Shown here: piece after piece, positions 27,929 through 42,401 of the stretch | Layout of the letters: every line of letters begins with the position of its first letter | Position numbering within the stretch: position 1 is the first letter of the stretch | Source of the DNA: Bog-756 sp963745955 | GTDB taxonomy: Bacteria; Actinomycetota; Acidimicrobiia; Acidimicrobiales; RAAP-2 | Assembly: GCA_963745955.1 (NCBI GenBank) | Contig: CAVUZI010000011.1 | Location: forward strand, 682,001-746,000 | DNA: 64,000 bases | Direction: 5' to 3' | The notes under the pieces: generated by a model | The model's database searches: none | What the model saw: only the letters and a program-made list of their open reading frames with translations | What the model was told of the DNA's origin: nothing | Translations under genes and position numbers: made by a program

Positions 27929-29164
27929 TCAGACCCGGCTCCGGATGTCTGGTTCGAGCCACTCTCGGATCGCCTCGTAAACAGAGGGATGGTTGAGGAG
28001 ATTGAAGTGGTGTAGTCCGCCGAAGTGGCGCGTGTGCTCGGAGGCAAACGGGACGTACCCACCACGACGGGATCGGCCGCGGGCGCTGGCGGGCTGGACC
28101 AGAAGGTCGCCTACGAATCGTCCGAGTGGGTTGCGGCGGCTCGTCGTGACGGTGGCGCTCACCGCATAGTGATTGGCCTCAGGTATGAGTGGGACGTCAT
28201 GACGCTCGCCCGATCCGGGGTCCGCATCGTTCCAATCCTCATCGAGCAGATATCCGGCGTGCAGATCCTTGATACCTGCACTGCGCCGGTCTAGGACTGT
28301 GGCGAACGGCCGGCTCTCGTCGAGCTTGGCGAGCACGCTGCTTAGACGACTGATCCATTGCTCGAGTCCCGCCCCCAGATGTGGCGTACCAAGGTAAAAG
28401 ACGTGGTGCAGCGTCGAGACCCACGAGTGGCTCCGCTGCTGTGCATAGTGGCATGCGCTGCGAGCGACCAGACCACCCATTGAGTGACCTATCAGGATTA
28501 ACTCGGAAACGGGTGTGGGCCAGGCAGCGACCAAATCCTCGAGGAGGGTAGTGAGGTGCTTCCCGCTCTCGGAGATGTGGAGCCCGGTGTTATATCGCAA
28601 ATAGACGGGCGTGTAGCCGAGTTCGAGGGCGAGCCGGGACCCGTAGGTCGACTCGGAGTCGTCGCCGTGGCGATCGGCGTGCAGCCGCCAGGACTCCTCG
28701 GTTTCGCCCAAGCCGTGGATGAAGACCGCAACTTTCGAGGTCGCTTCGGGAAAGGCCACTTCGAGCGCCTCGCGTCGAGGGGCGACGTCTGCTCGGGCAT
28801 GCCGGACACCCATATGGATGGCAAGCGGACTGCCCTGGTCGGCAAGCTCATTTCCTAAGGTGGCGTTTAGCACGGCCATTGCCAGATTGCTCCGGGGGGT
28901 TGACCCGGCCGGAACAGTTGACCCCGCCGCTCGACCCACGAGTTCACTGCTGGCCAGGCCGGCAGCTATCGCGGCCCCCCGGATCGCGGCGTAGGCGCCG
29001 GTAGCGATGCCATCGTGGAGGACATGAACCGGACGGCTCGCCGGAGCGCTGAGCGCGAACAGCCTGGCGGCGGCCGCTCGATGCACATGCTCGATGTGGC
29101 CCACTGTTTCAGCCAGTGTCCGCGTTGCCAGCCGCCCGGCCGCTCTCATCTCCTCTGGCCTCAT
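27929..29164 (-). CDS. Alpha/beta-hydrolase (PGAP1/lipase-like)
   Basis: This is a 411-residue protein. The first 140 residues are helical and alanine-rich (a possible membrane-associating or lid region). The hydrolase core starts with 'KVAVFIHGLGETEESWR', which carries the oxyanion HG. The nucleophile elbow is GHSMGG with S228, and 'VFYLGTPHLGAGLEQW' is typical of PGAP1/lipase-type enzymes. A C-terminal 'FGGLHHFNLLNHPSVYEAI' likely carries the catalytic histidine. No signal peptide is evident. The likely reaction is ester or amide hydrolysis of lipids. ATG 29164 has GGGGGG five bases upstream. It stands alone. Confidence 0.82.
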   Translation of the reverse strand: MRPEEMRAAGRLATRTLAETVGHIEHVHRAAAARLFALSAPASRPVHVLHDGIATGAYAAIRGAAIAAGLASSELVGRAAGSTVPAGSTPRSNLAMAVLNATLGNELADQGSPLAIHMGVRHARADVAPRREALEVAFPEATSKVAVFIHGLGETEESWRLHADRHGDDSESTYGSRLALELGYTPVYLRYNTGLHISESGKHLTTLLEDLVAAWPTPVSELILIGHSMGGLVARSACHYAQQRSHSWVSTLHHVFYLGTPHLGAGLEQWISRLSSVLAKLDESRPFATVLDRRSAGIKDLHAGYLLDEDWNDADPGSGERHDVPLIPEANHYAVSATVTTSRRNPLGRFVGDLLVQPASARGRSRRGGYVPFASEHTRHFGGLHHFNLLNHPSVYEAIREWLEPDIRSRV

Positions 29165-29600
29165 TGTTCCCCCCGAACAGGACTAGATCCTCAAGTGTGG
29201 CACTTGGGGGCCGGCATTGGCGGACTCGGCTGGGAGCACCTTCGGCCATCCGGTATTGCCCTACTGAGCGGGACTCCCCTGGCAGCCTGGCCCAGCCCGG
29301 AAGTACCTGATCAGTGGCAGTAGCGATCGGCAAGCACCCGTCAGTCGATAACGCAACCACAGCCGGTGATCCGGGACACCATCGCCCGCACGAGGTTGGG
29401 TCACACGCCCTTCTCGGCGCGCTCATGATCGTCAAAATGGTTCTCTTGGGCGCGTCTGGGTTACAAGTCACGGAACGCGGCGGCGGGAGCATGGCGTCGT
29501 GCCTTCTCGGTGGCAGTGTCCAGATCGCCGAGCGCTGCACAGATCGCCGAGCGCTGCGGAATGAAACGTTCGCCGGGTGCCGAGCGGTCCTTCAGCAGCC
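29165..29600. other. Intergenic region with a 19-bp tandem repeat
   Basis: This lies between the start of the lipase-like gene and the 3' end of the HMG-CoA reductase gene. It holds a perfect-core 19-bp tandem duplication (29521-29558). Plus-strand frames around 29430-29640 show short protein-like pieces but no recognisable gene. Confidence 0.4.
29521..29558. repeat. 19-bp tandem duplication
   Basis: CAGATCGCCGAGCGCTGC followed by A, then the same 18 bases followed by G, head to tail at 29521-29539 and 29540-29558. It lies 42 bp beyond the stop codon of the HMG-CoA reductase gene. Each unit contains the palindrome AGCGCT. Confidence 0.85.
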
Positions 29601-30794
29601 CTATTGGATCGGCTGCGATGAGTCGGCCGGTCGATTACGGCCGTGGGCCTCGTGGCTCGACACCCACTCGTCGGCTGCTATGGCCGATCCAAGGGACAGT
29701 TCGCCGCACAGCACGGTCGCCGCCACGATCTCTGCGAAGGCGCGCACGCGCTCTGGGCCGTAGCAACCGAGCACCTCGAGACATTCTCGCTGCGTTGGCA
29801 AGCTGGTCCCGCCGCCGACGGTGGCAACTATGAGGGATGGGATGGTGACCGAACAGTAATAGCTGCCGTCATCACACAGCTCGCTGAAGCTGAACCCGCC
29901 TGCCGCCTCGGCCACGTTGCCGACGTCCTGGCCACACGCGATGAACATTGCGGCGATCCCATTTGCGTAGTGGGAGCCGTTGCTCACTGCGCCACCGAGC
30001 AGACTACCCATGTCCGAAAGCTGGCGCAGCCGATAAAGTTGCTTGGTGCTCGTGTGCATCAACTCTTGGATCAGCCCGGCCGGCAGGGTCACCTCGGCCA
30101 CAACCCTCTTGCCCCGGGTGTGGAGATTGTTCATGCCGGAGGGTTTCTTGTCGGTATCCAGATTGCCGGCCAGCGCGAAGTCCTTGAGCCCCGGCGGGTG
30201 CTGGTCGATCATCCACTGACACGCCTCGTGGACGGCCTTGGTCACCATGTTCTGGCCGGCAGCATCGCCAGTGGTGAAGTTGAACCGGAGCCATCGCATC
30301 GGGCCCAGCGCGTACTGCTCGATGTCCCGAAGCCGGCCGAACCGTGACGTCTCCTCAGCCTCGGCCTTGATTGTGGCAAAGTTCTCCTGTACCCAGTGGC
30401 CGAAATCGCGGGCATTTCGCGCGTCTTGGAATACGAACACCGGTGCCCGCTGCATAGCGTCGTCGATGACCGTGGCCGTGATGCCGCCCGCCTCTCGGGT
30501 GAGTCGCATCCCCCGGTTGTAGCTGGCAACCAGGGTGCCCTCGGTGGTTGCCAGCGGCACGAAGTACTCCCCGCGTGCGTGCTCGCCGTGGACCAGGAGC
30601 GGACCGGCGAAGCCAAGCGGCACCTGGGCGACGCCGCTGAAGCCCTCTATGTTCCCGTGCAGAATGCCGGGGTCGAACGAGAAGCTGGCGACGTGACGAA
30701 GCTGCGTGCCCGTCTCGGCGCTCACCACCTGGCGCCGAGCTGCTGCCAAGCCGTGGGTGTAGTCGTCACTATGGTCACGTGGGAGCGGGTGCAT
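29601..30794 (-). CDS. Hydroxymethylglutaryl-CoA reductase
   Basis: This 397-residue enzyme makes mevalonate from HMG-CoA. Family landmarks are 'VPLGFAGPLLVHG', 'PLATTEGTLVASYNRG' with catalytic E85, 'TGDAAGQNMVT' (175-185), 'DTDKKPS' with catalytic K217, 'MGSLLGGAVSNGSHYANG', and 'FIACGQD' with D290. A C-terminal 'SSHEAHGRN' offers the catalytic histidine (H381). The layout with 'TGDAAGQNM' resembles class I enzymes without the membrane domain. ATG 30794 has AGAGGA six bases upstream. No other mevalonate-pathway gene is in the window, which is unusual for actinobacteria that normally use the MEP pathway. It could feed a specialised isoprenoid route. It lies next to an IS remnant, so acquisition by transfer is possible. 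Confidence 0.93.
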   Translation of the reverse strand: MHPLPRDHSDDYTHGLAAARRQVVSAETGTQLRHVASFSFDPGILHGNIEGFSGVAQVPLGFAGPLLVHGEHARGEYFVPLATTEGTLVASYNRGMRLTREAGGITATVIDDAMQRAPVFVFQDARNARDFGHWVQENFATIKAEAEETSRFGRLRDIEQYALGPMRWLRFNFTTGDAAGQNMVTKAVHEACQWMIDQHPPGLKDFALAGNLDTDKKPSGMNNLHTRGKRVVAEVTLPAGLIQELMHTSTKQLYRLRQLSDMGSLLGGAVSNGSHYANGIAAMFIACGQDVGNVAEAAGGFSFSELCDDGSYYCSVTIPSLIVATVGGGTSLPTQRECLEVLGCYGPERVRAFAEIVAATVLCGELSLGSAIAADEWVSSHEAHGRNRPADSSQPIQ

Positions 30795-30951
30795 GGTCGA
30801 TCCTCTTCAGTGAGCCATTGCAAAAAGTGGGCATTTACTCCGCAAACCTACGCCCTACCTCCGATGGAAATCAGATCGAGGCTTCATGGCCACGGACAGC
30901 CATTGATCCGGGCCGGCGGCCCTACGGCGCTCAAGGCGGCCCATCGCAGTT

Positions 30952-31129
30952 CTGCAACTACCACCTGGCCAAGGTCTCCAACGGGCCCACCGAGGCCCTC
31001 GACAACCTGATCAAGCGCATCAAGCGCATCGGCTTCGGGTTCCGCAACTTCGAGAACTACCGGATCCGGGCCCTGCTCTACGCCGACAGACCGAACTGGC
31101 GCGTGCCGGGTTCGATCGTGGTCCGATGA
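30952..31129 (+). pseudogene. C-terminal remnant of an ISL3-family transposase
   Basis: The frame ending at 31129 contains 'HLAKVSNGPTEALDNLIKR', then 'IKRIGFGFRNFENYRIRAL' and 'LLYADRPNW', the very conserved C-terminus of ISL3 transposases, including the last acidic residue of the DDE triad in GPTEA. Upstream of about 30950 the frame loses all similarity, so only about 58 residues remain. No terminal inverted repeat was identified. It marks past insertion-sequence activity between the HMG-CoA reductase gene and tRNA-Thr. Confidence 0.8.
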
Positions 31130-31225
31130 GGTGCTGCACCCCGCCAGAATCCGACCAGCCGGATGAGTATGGGATGACCACCGGACGAAAGAGACAAATT
31201 GTGCCTCTGACCTGGCGCCCATACC

Positions 31226-31301
31226 TGGAGCCTGGGAGGAGAATCGAACTCCTGACCTACGCATTACGAGTGCGTTGCTCTACCGACTGAGCTACCCAGG
31301 C
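31226..31301 (-). tRNA. tRNA-Thr (anticodon CGT), CCA encoded
   Basis: Read on the minus strand, GCCTGGG pairs with CCCAGGC as a full 7-bp acceptor stem. The D-arm is GCTC-AGTCGGTA-GAGC. The anticodon arm is ACGCA-CTCGTAA-TGCGT with anticodon CGT. The T-arm is AGGAG-TTCGATT-CTCCT. A T discriminator base and a genomic CCA (31226-31228) finish the gene. It decodes ACG threonine codons. It sits exactly between the accessory left part and the compact core right part of the window. Confidence 0.97.
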
Positions 31302-31412
31302 AAGGTGAGACAGGCTATCTGAACAGGAACACGGCTTTGACTACCGGTTCCCATCCCCTGCCGCCCGGGATGCCGACCGGTGGAGTCGGCCGGTGAGACC
31401 CGGCACGCCCGC

Positions 31413-32504
31413 TCATTCGGTCATACCCGACAGCTCGACCATCAACGCGTCCATCAACAGGGACTCGTTGGCGTTTCGACCGAGGGCCTCCGATGCCCGA
31501 TCGATCGCCTCGACCTGCCGAATGGCGCGATGGCTCTCGGCGGCTCCGCCCGGGGTCCCGGCCGCAGGCCCCGACTCCGCCACAGCCGCCAGCCGGTCGC
31601 GGAACATCTCCGCCAGCAGGGCCAGGCCGAAGCGCAGCTCCTCGGTCCGCCACCGCCGCTCCTCCCGCTTGTGCCGGTCCTCGATCTGCTTGCGTCCCTG
31701 GACGCCCTTGGCCCCCAACAGCTCGGCCTGCTCGGCCAAGGTGGCCAGCTCCTGGCCGTGCTGTTCGCGCAAGGGGACGAGGCCCTCGTCGACCACCGCC
31801 AGCAGCTCCTCGGACACTTCGGCAGCCACCGCGCCACTGCCGTCCAGTCGGGAGGGCACCGATCTCCACCGCTCCTGGCGGGCCACGAAGCCGGCGTCGC
31901 TGGCCAGGAGCAGGGCCCGGTCGAGCCGGCCTCCCGAGGCCCGGGCCACCGATTCGGCGTGGACGGGATCGACCCCGCGGGCCACCAGCCAGTCGACGAC
32001 CGCGGCGTCGGGGACGGGGTCGAACGGGATCTTCACGCACCTGCTCACGATGGTCGACAGCGAGGGCGGAAGGTCGTCGGCCACCAGGATGAACACCGTG
32101 GCCGGGGGCGGCTCCTCCACCGTCTTGAGGAGTGCGGGGACGGCCTTGCCGGCCAGATGGACGTCCGTGACCACCAGGACCTGGCGGGACGCCTCCAGCG
32201 GACGGCGCTGGGCCCGGGTCACGATGGACCGTGCCTCGTCGACGTCGAGGGAGGCGCCGGTGCGCTCGACCACGACCAGATCGGGGTGGGTCCCGGCGAG
32301 GGCCCTCCGACACGTATTGCACTGGCCGCACCCGCCCAACGGGCACAACAGAGCCGCGGCCAGACCCCGGGCCCCGGCCCGTCTACCCGATCCGACCGGA
32401 CCGTGCAGCAGGTAGGCATGCACCGGCCGGCGCGCCGCCGCCATCAGCTGGGCCACCGCTCTCGGCTGGCCCACCACCGCCTCGAACAGGGCCGGCACCG
32501 GCAC
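31413..32504 (-). CDS. holB: DNA polymerase III subunit delta'
   Basis: This 363-residue clamp-loader subunit starts with 'FEAVVGQPRAVAQLMAAA' and a modified P-loop (HGPVGSGRR), as in delta', which does not hydrolyse ATP. The four-cysteine zinc module is CPLGGCGQCNTC. It continues with 'GTHPDLVVVE', 'EARSIVTRAQRRPLEASRQV', 'ALLKTVEEPPPATVFIL' and 'LSTIVSRCVKIPF', all typical of DnaX/HolB AAA+ domains. The C-terminal collar is charged and helical. The start is GTG 32504, 54 bp after the end of tmk. The order topA-tmk-holB on one strand is a common actinobacterial replication cluster. Confidence 0.9.
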   Translation of the reverse strand: MPVPALFEAVVGQPRAVAQLMAAARRPVHAYLLHGPVGSGRRAGARGLAAALLCPLGGCGQCNTCRRALAGTHPDLVVVERTGASLDVDEARSIVTRAQRRPLEASRQVLVVTDVHLAGKAVPALLKTVEEPPPATVFILVADDLPPSLSTIVSRCVKIPFDPVPDAAVVDWLVARGVDPVHAESVARASGGRLDRALLLASDAGFVARQERWRSVPSRLDGSGAVAAEVSEELLAVVDEGLVPLREQHGQELATLAEQAELLGAKGVQGRKQIEDRHKREERRWRTEELRFGLALLAEMFRDRLAAVAESGPAAGTPGGAAESHRAIRQVEAIDRASEALGRNANESLLMDALMVELSGMTE

Positions 32505-32558
32505 GCCCGACGGGTCGGGAGGAGCGGGCGGCCCCGGCCGAGGTGTCGACCGTCCCGG

Positions 32559-33222
32559 TCACCCGCCGGACCCCCGGCCGTCCGCGGCATCATCGCCACC
32601 GGGCAGAGGCCCGAGCATGTGGCGGACACCCGACCACACCGCGGTGGCCACCTCGGCCTCCGAGCCGGTGCCGTCGACCACCAACCACGGGGTCGAACTC
32701 TCGGCGGCCAGGCACCGGTAGCCGTCTGCCACCCGCTGCAGGAACGGCGTCGCCCTCCACTTCGAGGCGGTCTCCGGCGATGCCCGTCCGCCGGCCGGAG
32801 GCCACCGCCACCGGAACCTCGACGAGCACGGTCAGATCGGCTTGCAGGCCCCCGGTGGCCCACCGGACCAGTTGGCTCAGCTCCGACAGGTCGAGCCCGC
32901 GCCCGTAGCCCTGGTAGGCCAGCGTGGATGCGGAGAACCGGTCGGTGACCACCCAGGTCCCCGCATCGAGAGCCGGCACCACCACCTCGGCGACGTGCTG
33001 GGCCCGGTCGGCAGCCATCAGCAACGCCTCCGACCGGTCGCTGACCGGAGGCTGATCGCGGTCGAGGAGGAGCCGCCGGAGCTCCGTCCCCAGGCGGGTG
33101 GCGCCGGGCTCGAAGGTCAGGACGGCGCCCAGCCGTTCCGACAGGCGGTGGGCCTGGGTGGACTTGCCGCAACCGTCGATTCCCTCGAGGGCGATGAGAC
33201 GACCCCGCCGAGCTTCGGTCAC
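32559..33222 (-). CDS. tmk: Thymidylate kinase, frameshifted
   Basis: Thymidylate kinase phosphorylates dTMP to dTDP. The first 150 residues are clear: P-loop ALEGIDGCGKSTQ, 'TFEPGATRLGTELRRLLL', 'ALLMAADRAQHV', and the DR(Y/F) motif 'WVVTDRFSASTLAYQGYGRG'. After 'RTGIAGDRLEVEGDA' the frame becomes unnatural. The adjacent frame continues with 'FLQRVADGYRCLAAESSTPW' and 'LVVDGTG' and ends at 32559. So one base is gained (or two lost) near 32743-32748. Because tmk is essential, a sequence error is more likely than a broken gene. ATG 33222 lies 6 bp after the topA stop, so the genes are translationally close. Confidence 0.88.
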
Positions 33223-33228
33223 CCCGGG

Positions 33229-36252
<3,024 letters not shown>

Positions 36253-36300
36253 CCCCGGGGAACCGCCACCGGGTCCGCACGAGCTCGGTGGAGGAGAGGC

Positions 36301-38703
<2,403 letters not shown>

Positions 38704-38725
38704 CGGTGAGGCTCCCTTCGGTGTA

Positions 38726-38790
38726 CTGCATGGTCAGTATCCCGCACGGTCGGGATCCTGCATGGTCAGAGTCGTCTTGATCAGAGTCGT
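38726..38790 (-). promoter_or_regulatory. Repeat-rich control region upstream of hppA
   Basis: Within 23-87 bp upstream of the hppA start lie two copies of CTGCATGGTCAG (38726-38737 and 38758-38769). They flank a perfect 6-bp inverted repeat ATCCCG-cacggt-CGGGAT (38739-38756). Further out are two copies of TCAGAGTCGT 15 bp apart (38766-38775, 38781-38790). Such an arrangement suggests a regulator site, but the factor is unknown. Confidence 0.45.
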
Positions 38791-39003
38791 TCATACGCCC
38801 GCTGCAGCGACCGCGGCCCACCGCAGTCAAGGACACCGTCCCCCTGCGAGGCCTCGGCCGTGTGGCCGTACGCCGGGGCGCGCCGTCATGGCACGCCGAA
38901 CCCGGCAACGGGGGCAGAAGATACCGACAAATGGGGTCGTTGAGCAAGGAAGCCAGGCCGGCGGCCCCGTACGGGTGGCCCGACGGCCGGTCGCGACCAC
39001 CGG

Positions 39004-39400
39004 TCAGGTCGGCTCCACGCCGGCCTCGGGGCCGGCGATGAGCTCGTAGTCGGGGTTGAGGATGGCCTGGCGGCGGGCCCAGTCCCCCACCATCCCCTCG
39101 ACCACCAGCCGGGCCCCGGGCTGGATGCCGGGGATCCGGCGCCGGCCCTGGAACACGAGCAGGAGCTTGCCGGAATCGTCGACCAGGACGCACTCGAGAT
39201 TGGAGGTGCCGGCCCGGGGCTGCACCCGGACCGACTTGATCCGGCCGGCCACCCGGACCCGGGTGCGCCACTGGGCCTCGCCGATGGGGGTGGTCCCCCG
39301 CCCCCGTTCGCCGAAGGCCGTGCGGTCGAAGGACGCCTTGGCCGCGGCCTCCCGGTCGGAGGCCCGGTCCGCGGCCCGGGCCGCCCTGGTGGGCCGTGGG
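39004..39400 (-). CDS. OB-fold nucleic-acid-binding-like protein, 5' end unclear
   Basis: The last 100 or so residues of this frame are a clean OB-fold: 'EAQWRTRVRVAGRIKSVRVQ', 'LECVLVDDSGKLLLVFQGR' and 'IPGIQPGARLVVEGMVGDW', ending in 'LNPDYELIAG'. It resembles the OB-fold protein encoded near the APC permease and TrkA genes of mycobacteria. The frame runs open far upstream into the permease gene without a good start codon or ribosome binding site. The permease frame meanwhile becomes unnatural at about 39390-39420. So either a frameshift joins the two into one protein, or an overlapping stop/start was lost through a base error. Its left boundary at 39400 is approximate. Confidence 0.65.
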
Positions 39401-41501
39401 GCTGCCCCGAGGCATCGGTCGCCGCCGGCTTGCGCCGCCACTCGCGTCGCCGCGAGAACCAGCCCCCGGTGAGCTGGTAGGGCACCACGGTGGCGTTGAC
39501 GTGGGCCAGCTGGCCCACCGCGTCGGCGATGTGGTCGGCGGTGGCGTCGTGGAGCACCCGCTGCCATCCGGCGGCGAAGCCGCGCCGGGGAAGGAGGAAG
39601 GTCAGCTCGGTCTGGCCGTCGGCCACCGTCTCGGCGGCCAGCTCGAGGGCGGCCCGGGTCAGGCGCCGGTCCTCGCACTCCTCGACGTCGAGGGGGAGCC
39701 GGGTCAGACCGAGCCGGCTCCATTCGGCCTCCAGGGCGGCCGACTCCCGGTCGTCGATGGCGAAGTGGACGGCCCGGAGCTCGTCGGGGTGCAGGGTCCG
39801 TGCGTACTGGAGGGCCCGGGCGGTGGCCATGTCCAGGCGGTCCACCAGCACGATGACGGTGTGGCGGTTGAGCACCGGTGCCTCGGCCGCTTCGGCCGCA
39901 CCCTGCTCCAGCTGCTCCTCCTCGTCGACGTACTGGCGGTGCAGGCGGATGAGGCCGTAGTACATGAGCGGGCCGACCAGCACCACCACCCACGCCCCCT
40001 CCTTGAACTTGACCGTGGCGAAGATGAGCACGATGAAGGCGGTGAGGATGGCCGAGAACCCGTTGACGGCCACACTCCGGCGCCAGTGGTCCCCCCGGCC
40101 GTCGAGGTGGTGCTTGACCATGCCCGCCCCGGCCATGGCGAAGCCGGTGAACACCCCGATGGCGTAGAGGGCGACCAGGCTGGAGACCTCCGCCCCGGTG
40201 GCCAGGATGAGGGCCAGGGCCACCACGGTGAGGACGATGATGCCGTTGGAGAAGGCCAGGCGGTGGCCCCGCCGGGTGAGCTGTCTGGGCAGGTAGGCGT
40301 CCTCGGCCACGAAGCTGGCCAGGAAGGGGAACCCGTTGAAGCTGGTGTTGCCCCCGGTGTAGAGGATGAGCACGGTGGCGAACTGGACCACGTAGAACAA
40401 GAGCTTGCCGATCGGGCCGGTGCCGAGGACGTAGCGGACCTCCTGGGAGACCACGGTCGGAGAGCCGGACACGTAGGGCACGGCGTGGGTCCAGTGGGCG
40501 ATGAGGGTGACCCCGAGGACCAAGAAGGCGAGGACGCTGCTCATGATGACCAGGGTCTGGCGGGCGTTCCGGGCCGTGGGCTCGCGGAAGGCGCCCACCC
40601 CGTTGGAGATGGCCTCGAGCCCGGTCAGCGAGGAGCCCCCGTTGGCGAAGGAGCGCAGGATGATGATGAACGAGGCCCCGTACAGGAGGCCGGTGCCGGA
40701 TATGCCCACGTGTACCGGCGGGTTGGCCGCGGTGGCCGGCGGGATGGCGTGGACGGCCAGCGTGCCCGTGGCCTTCCTCACGTAGCCGGCGATGACCACC
40801 AGGCCCAGGCTGAAGATGAAGAAGTAGGTGGGGAAGGCGAAGAACTTGCCCGCCTCGCGGATGCCCCGCAGGTTGCCGTAGAGGAGGAGGAGCACCACGG
40901 CCACGGTGATGGGGACGGTCAGCTTCAGGTGCAAGAGGGTGGGGAAAGCGCTGGTCAGGGCGGCCGTGCCTGCCGACGTCTGCACGGCGACGGTGACCGT
41001 GTAGTCGATGAGGAGGGCCACGGCGGCGATCTGGGCGATCTTCGGCCCGAAGTTCTCGCGTGCCACCACATAGGAGCCGCCGGCCTTGGTGTAGAGCTGG
41101 ATGACCTCGAGGTACGAGAGGGTGACGAAGAAGAGCACCCCGAGGATGGCCATGGTGACCGGTACGACCAGGGCGAAGGCGGCCAGCCCCACATAGGGGA
41201 CCAGCTGGGTGAGCATCTCCTCGGTGCCGTACGCCGACGACGAGATGCAGTCGGGCGAGAGCACGCCGAGGGCCGACGGCCGGCCCAGCCGCTCGCCGCT
41301 CAGCTGCTCGTTGACCAGGGGCGGCCCGAGCAGCACGTTCTTCATGCGGTAGCGGAGGGTCTCGGGGAGATCGAGCTTCACCGCGGTTGCTGCCGCCGGT
41401 GATCTCCGGCCCGGGAGGGCCACGGGCGGCGTGACCGTCACCCCGGTCCCGCTCTCCGGCCTGGTGTCCGGATCGACGCCTCCGGTCACCGATGGGTCCA
41501 C
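39400..41501 (-). CDS. APC-superfamily permease with C-terminal soluble domain
   Basis: This transporter of about 700 residues has around 12 membrane helices, with the APC hallmark 'GVLSPDCISSSAYGTEEML' in helix 1 and 'AGGSYVVARENFG' after helix 3. A cytoplasmic C-terminal domain of about 170 residues follows ('HTVIVLVDRLDMATARALQY', 'ELTFLLPRRGFAAGWQRVLHD'), probably a nucleotide- or ion-sensing Usp-like domain. Related proteins (Rv2690c type) are next to TrkA genes in mycobacteria and are thought to move amino acids or K+. The natural C-terminus is uncertain because the frame runs on past a likely frameshift at about 39390-39420. The start is GTG 41501; a start slightly further in is possible. 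It is divergent from the trkA pair. Confidence 0.85.
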
Positions 41502-41641
41502 CCCCTCAGTAAATCATGGGCGTCGCCCCCGATCGGTATGCCGTCGGTTCCATGGGCCGGCCGTTCCGGCCTGCGTCCCCGAGGCCACACCCGGCGCCGG
41601 TTGCCGGGGGTGAGTTGTGATCACGTGACGATGCGTGTTGC

Positions 41642-42401
41642 ATGGTTCGGGTGCACGTCATCGTCGTCGGTTGTGGTCGGGTCGGTTCGGGCCTGGGCGT
41701 CGGGTTGGCCGAGCAGGGGCATTCGGTGGCCATCATCGACCGGAACGCCAAGGCCTTCCGCCGGCTTCCCACGGACTGGCCCGGGACCACCATCGTGGGC
41801 TCCGGCTTCGACCGGGGCGACCTCGACCGGGCCCGGGCCGGCGAGGCGACATCCCTGGCCGCGGTCACCAGCGGGGATAATTCCAACATCCTGACCGCCC
41901 GCATCGCCCGCGAGACCTACGAGATCCCGAACGTGGTGGCCCGCATCTACGACCCCCGACGGGCCCAGATCTACCTCCGTCTGGGCATCCCCACGGTGGC
42001 CACCGTGTCCTGGACCATCGACCAGGTCCGCCGGCGCCTCGTGCCCGGCGAGCTGGAGCCCGAATGGTCGGATCCGACCGGGAACTCTCTCCCTGGTCGA
42101 GCGGGAGCTCCCCGAGCGTTGGGCGGGCAAGCGCCTGGCCGACCTCTCGAAACCCGGCGAGGTGGCGGTCGTGGCCGTGACCCGGGCCGGGGTGGCCCGG
42201 CTGGACTTCGGCGACCTGGTCGGCCAGGACGGGGACGTCGTCCACCTGGTGGTGTCGGACACGGCGCTCGAGCGGCTCCGATCCCGGCTCGACGGGTCCG
42301 CGGCCGCAGTCGGGCCGGCGGCCGACCCCAGCGCGGCCGGCCCGGGGGGCAACGGCACGTCGGCGAGCACGGGCGGCGCCCCCGACGGTGACCGGTCGTG
42401 A
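41642..42401 (+). CDS. trkA: TrkA-type potassium uptake regulator, first of pair, frameshifted
   Basis: This cytoplasmic, NAD(H)-binding gating subunit belongs to a K+ uptake or transport system. The Rossmann motif is 'VIVVGCGRVGSGLGVGLAEQGHSVAIID', then 'GFDRGDLDRARAGEATSLAAVT', 'DNSNILTARIARE' and 'VVARIYDPRRAQIYLRLGI'. After 'DPTGNS' the frame is lost. The neighbouring frame resumes with 'SLVERELPERWAGKRLADLS', then 'VAVVAVTRAGVARLDFGD', a TrkA_C domain, ending at 42401. A one-base error in the TCTCTC stretch near 42084-42095 accounts for this. Its stop overlaps the start of the second TrkA gene by 4 bp, which supports 42401 as the true end. Confidence 0.85.

Noticed and set aside
39396..41402. 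Long open frame opposite the APC permease
   Set aside because: Mirror frame with Gly/Glu/Val-rich low complexity; the permease on the other strand is unmistakable.
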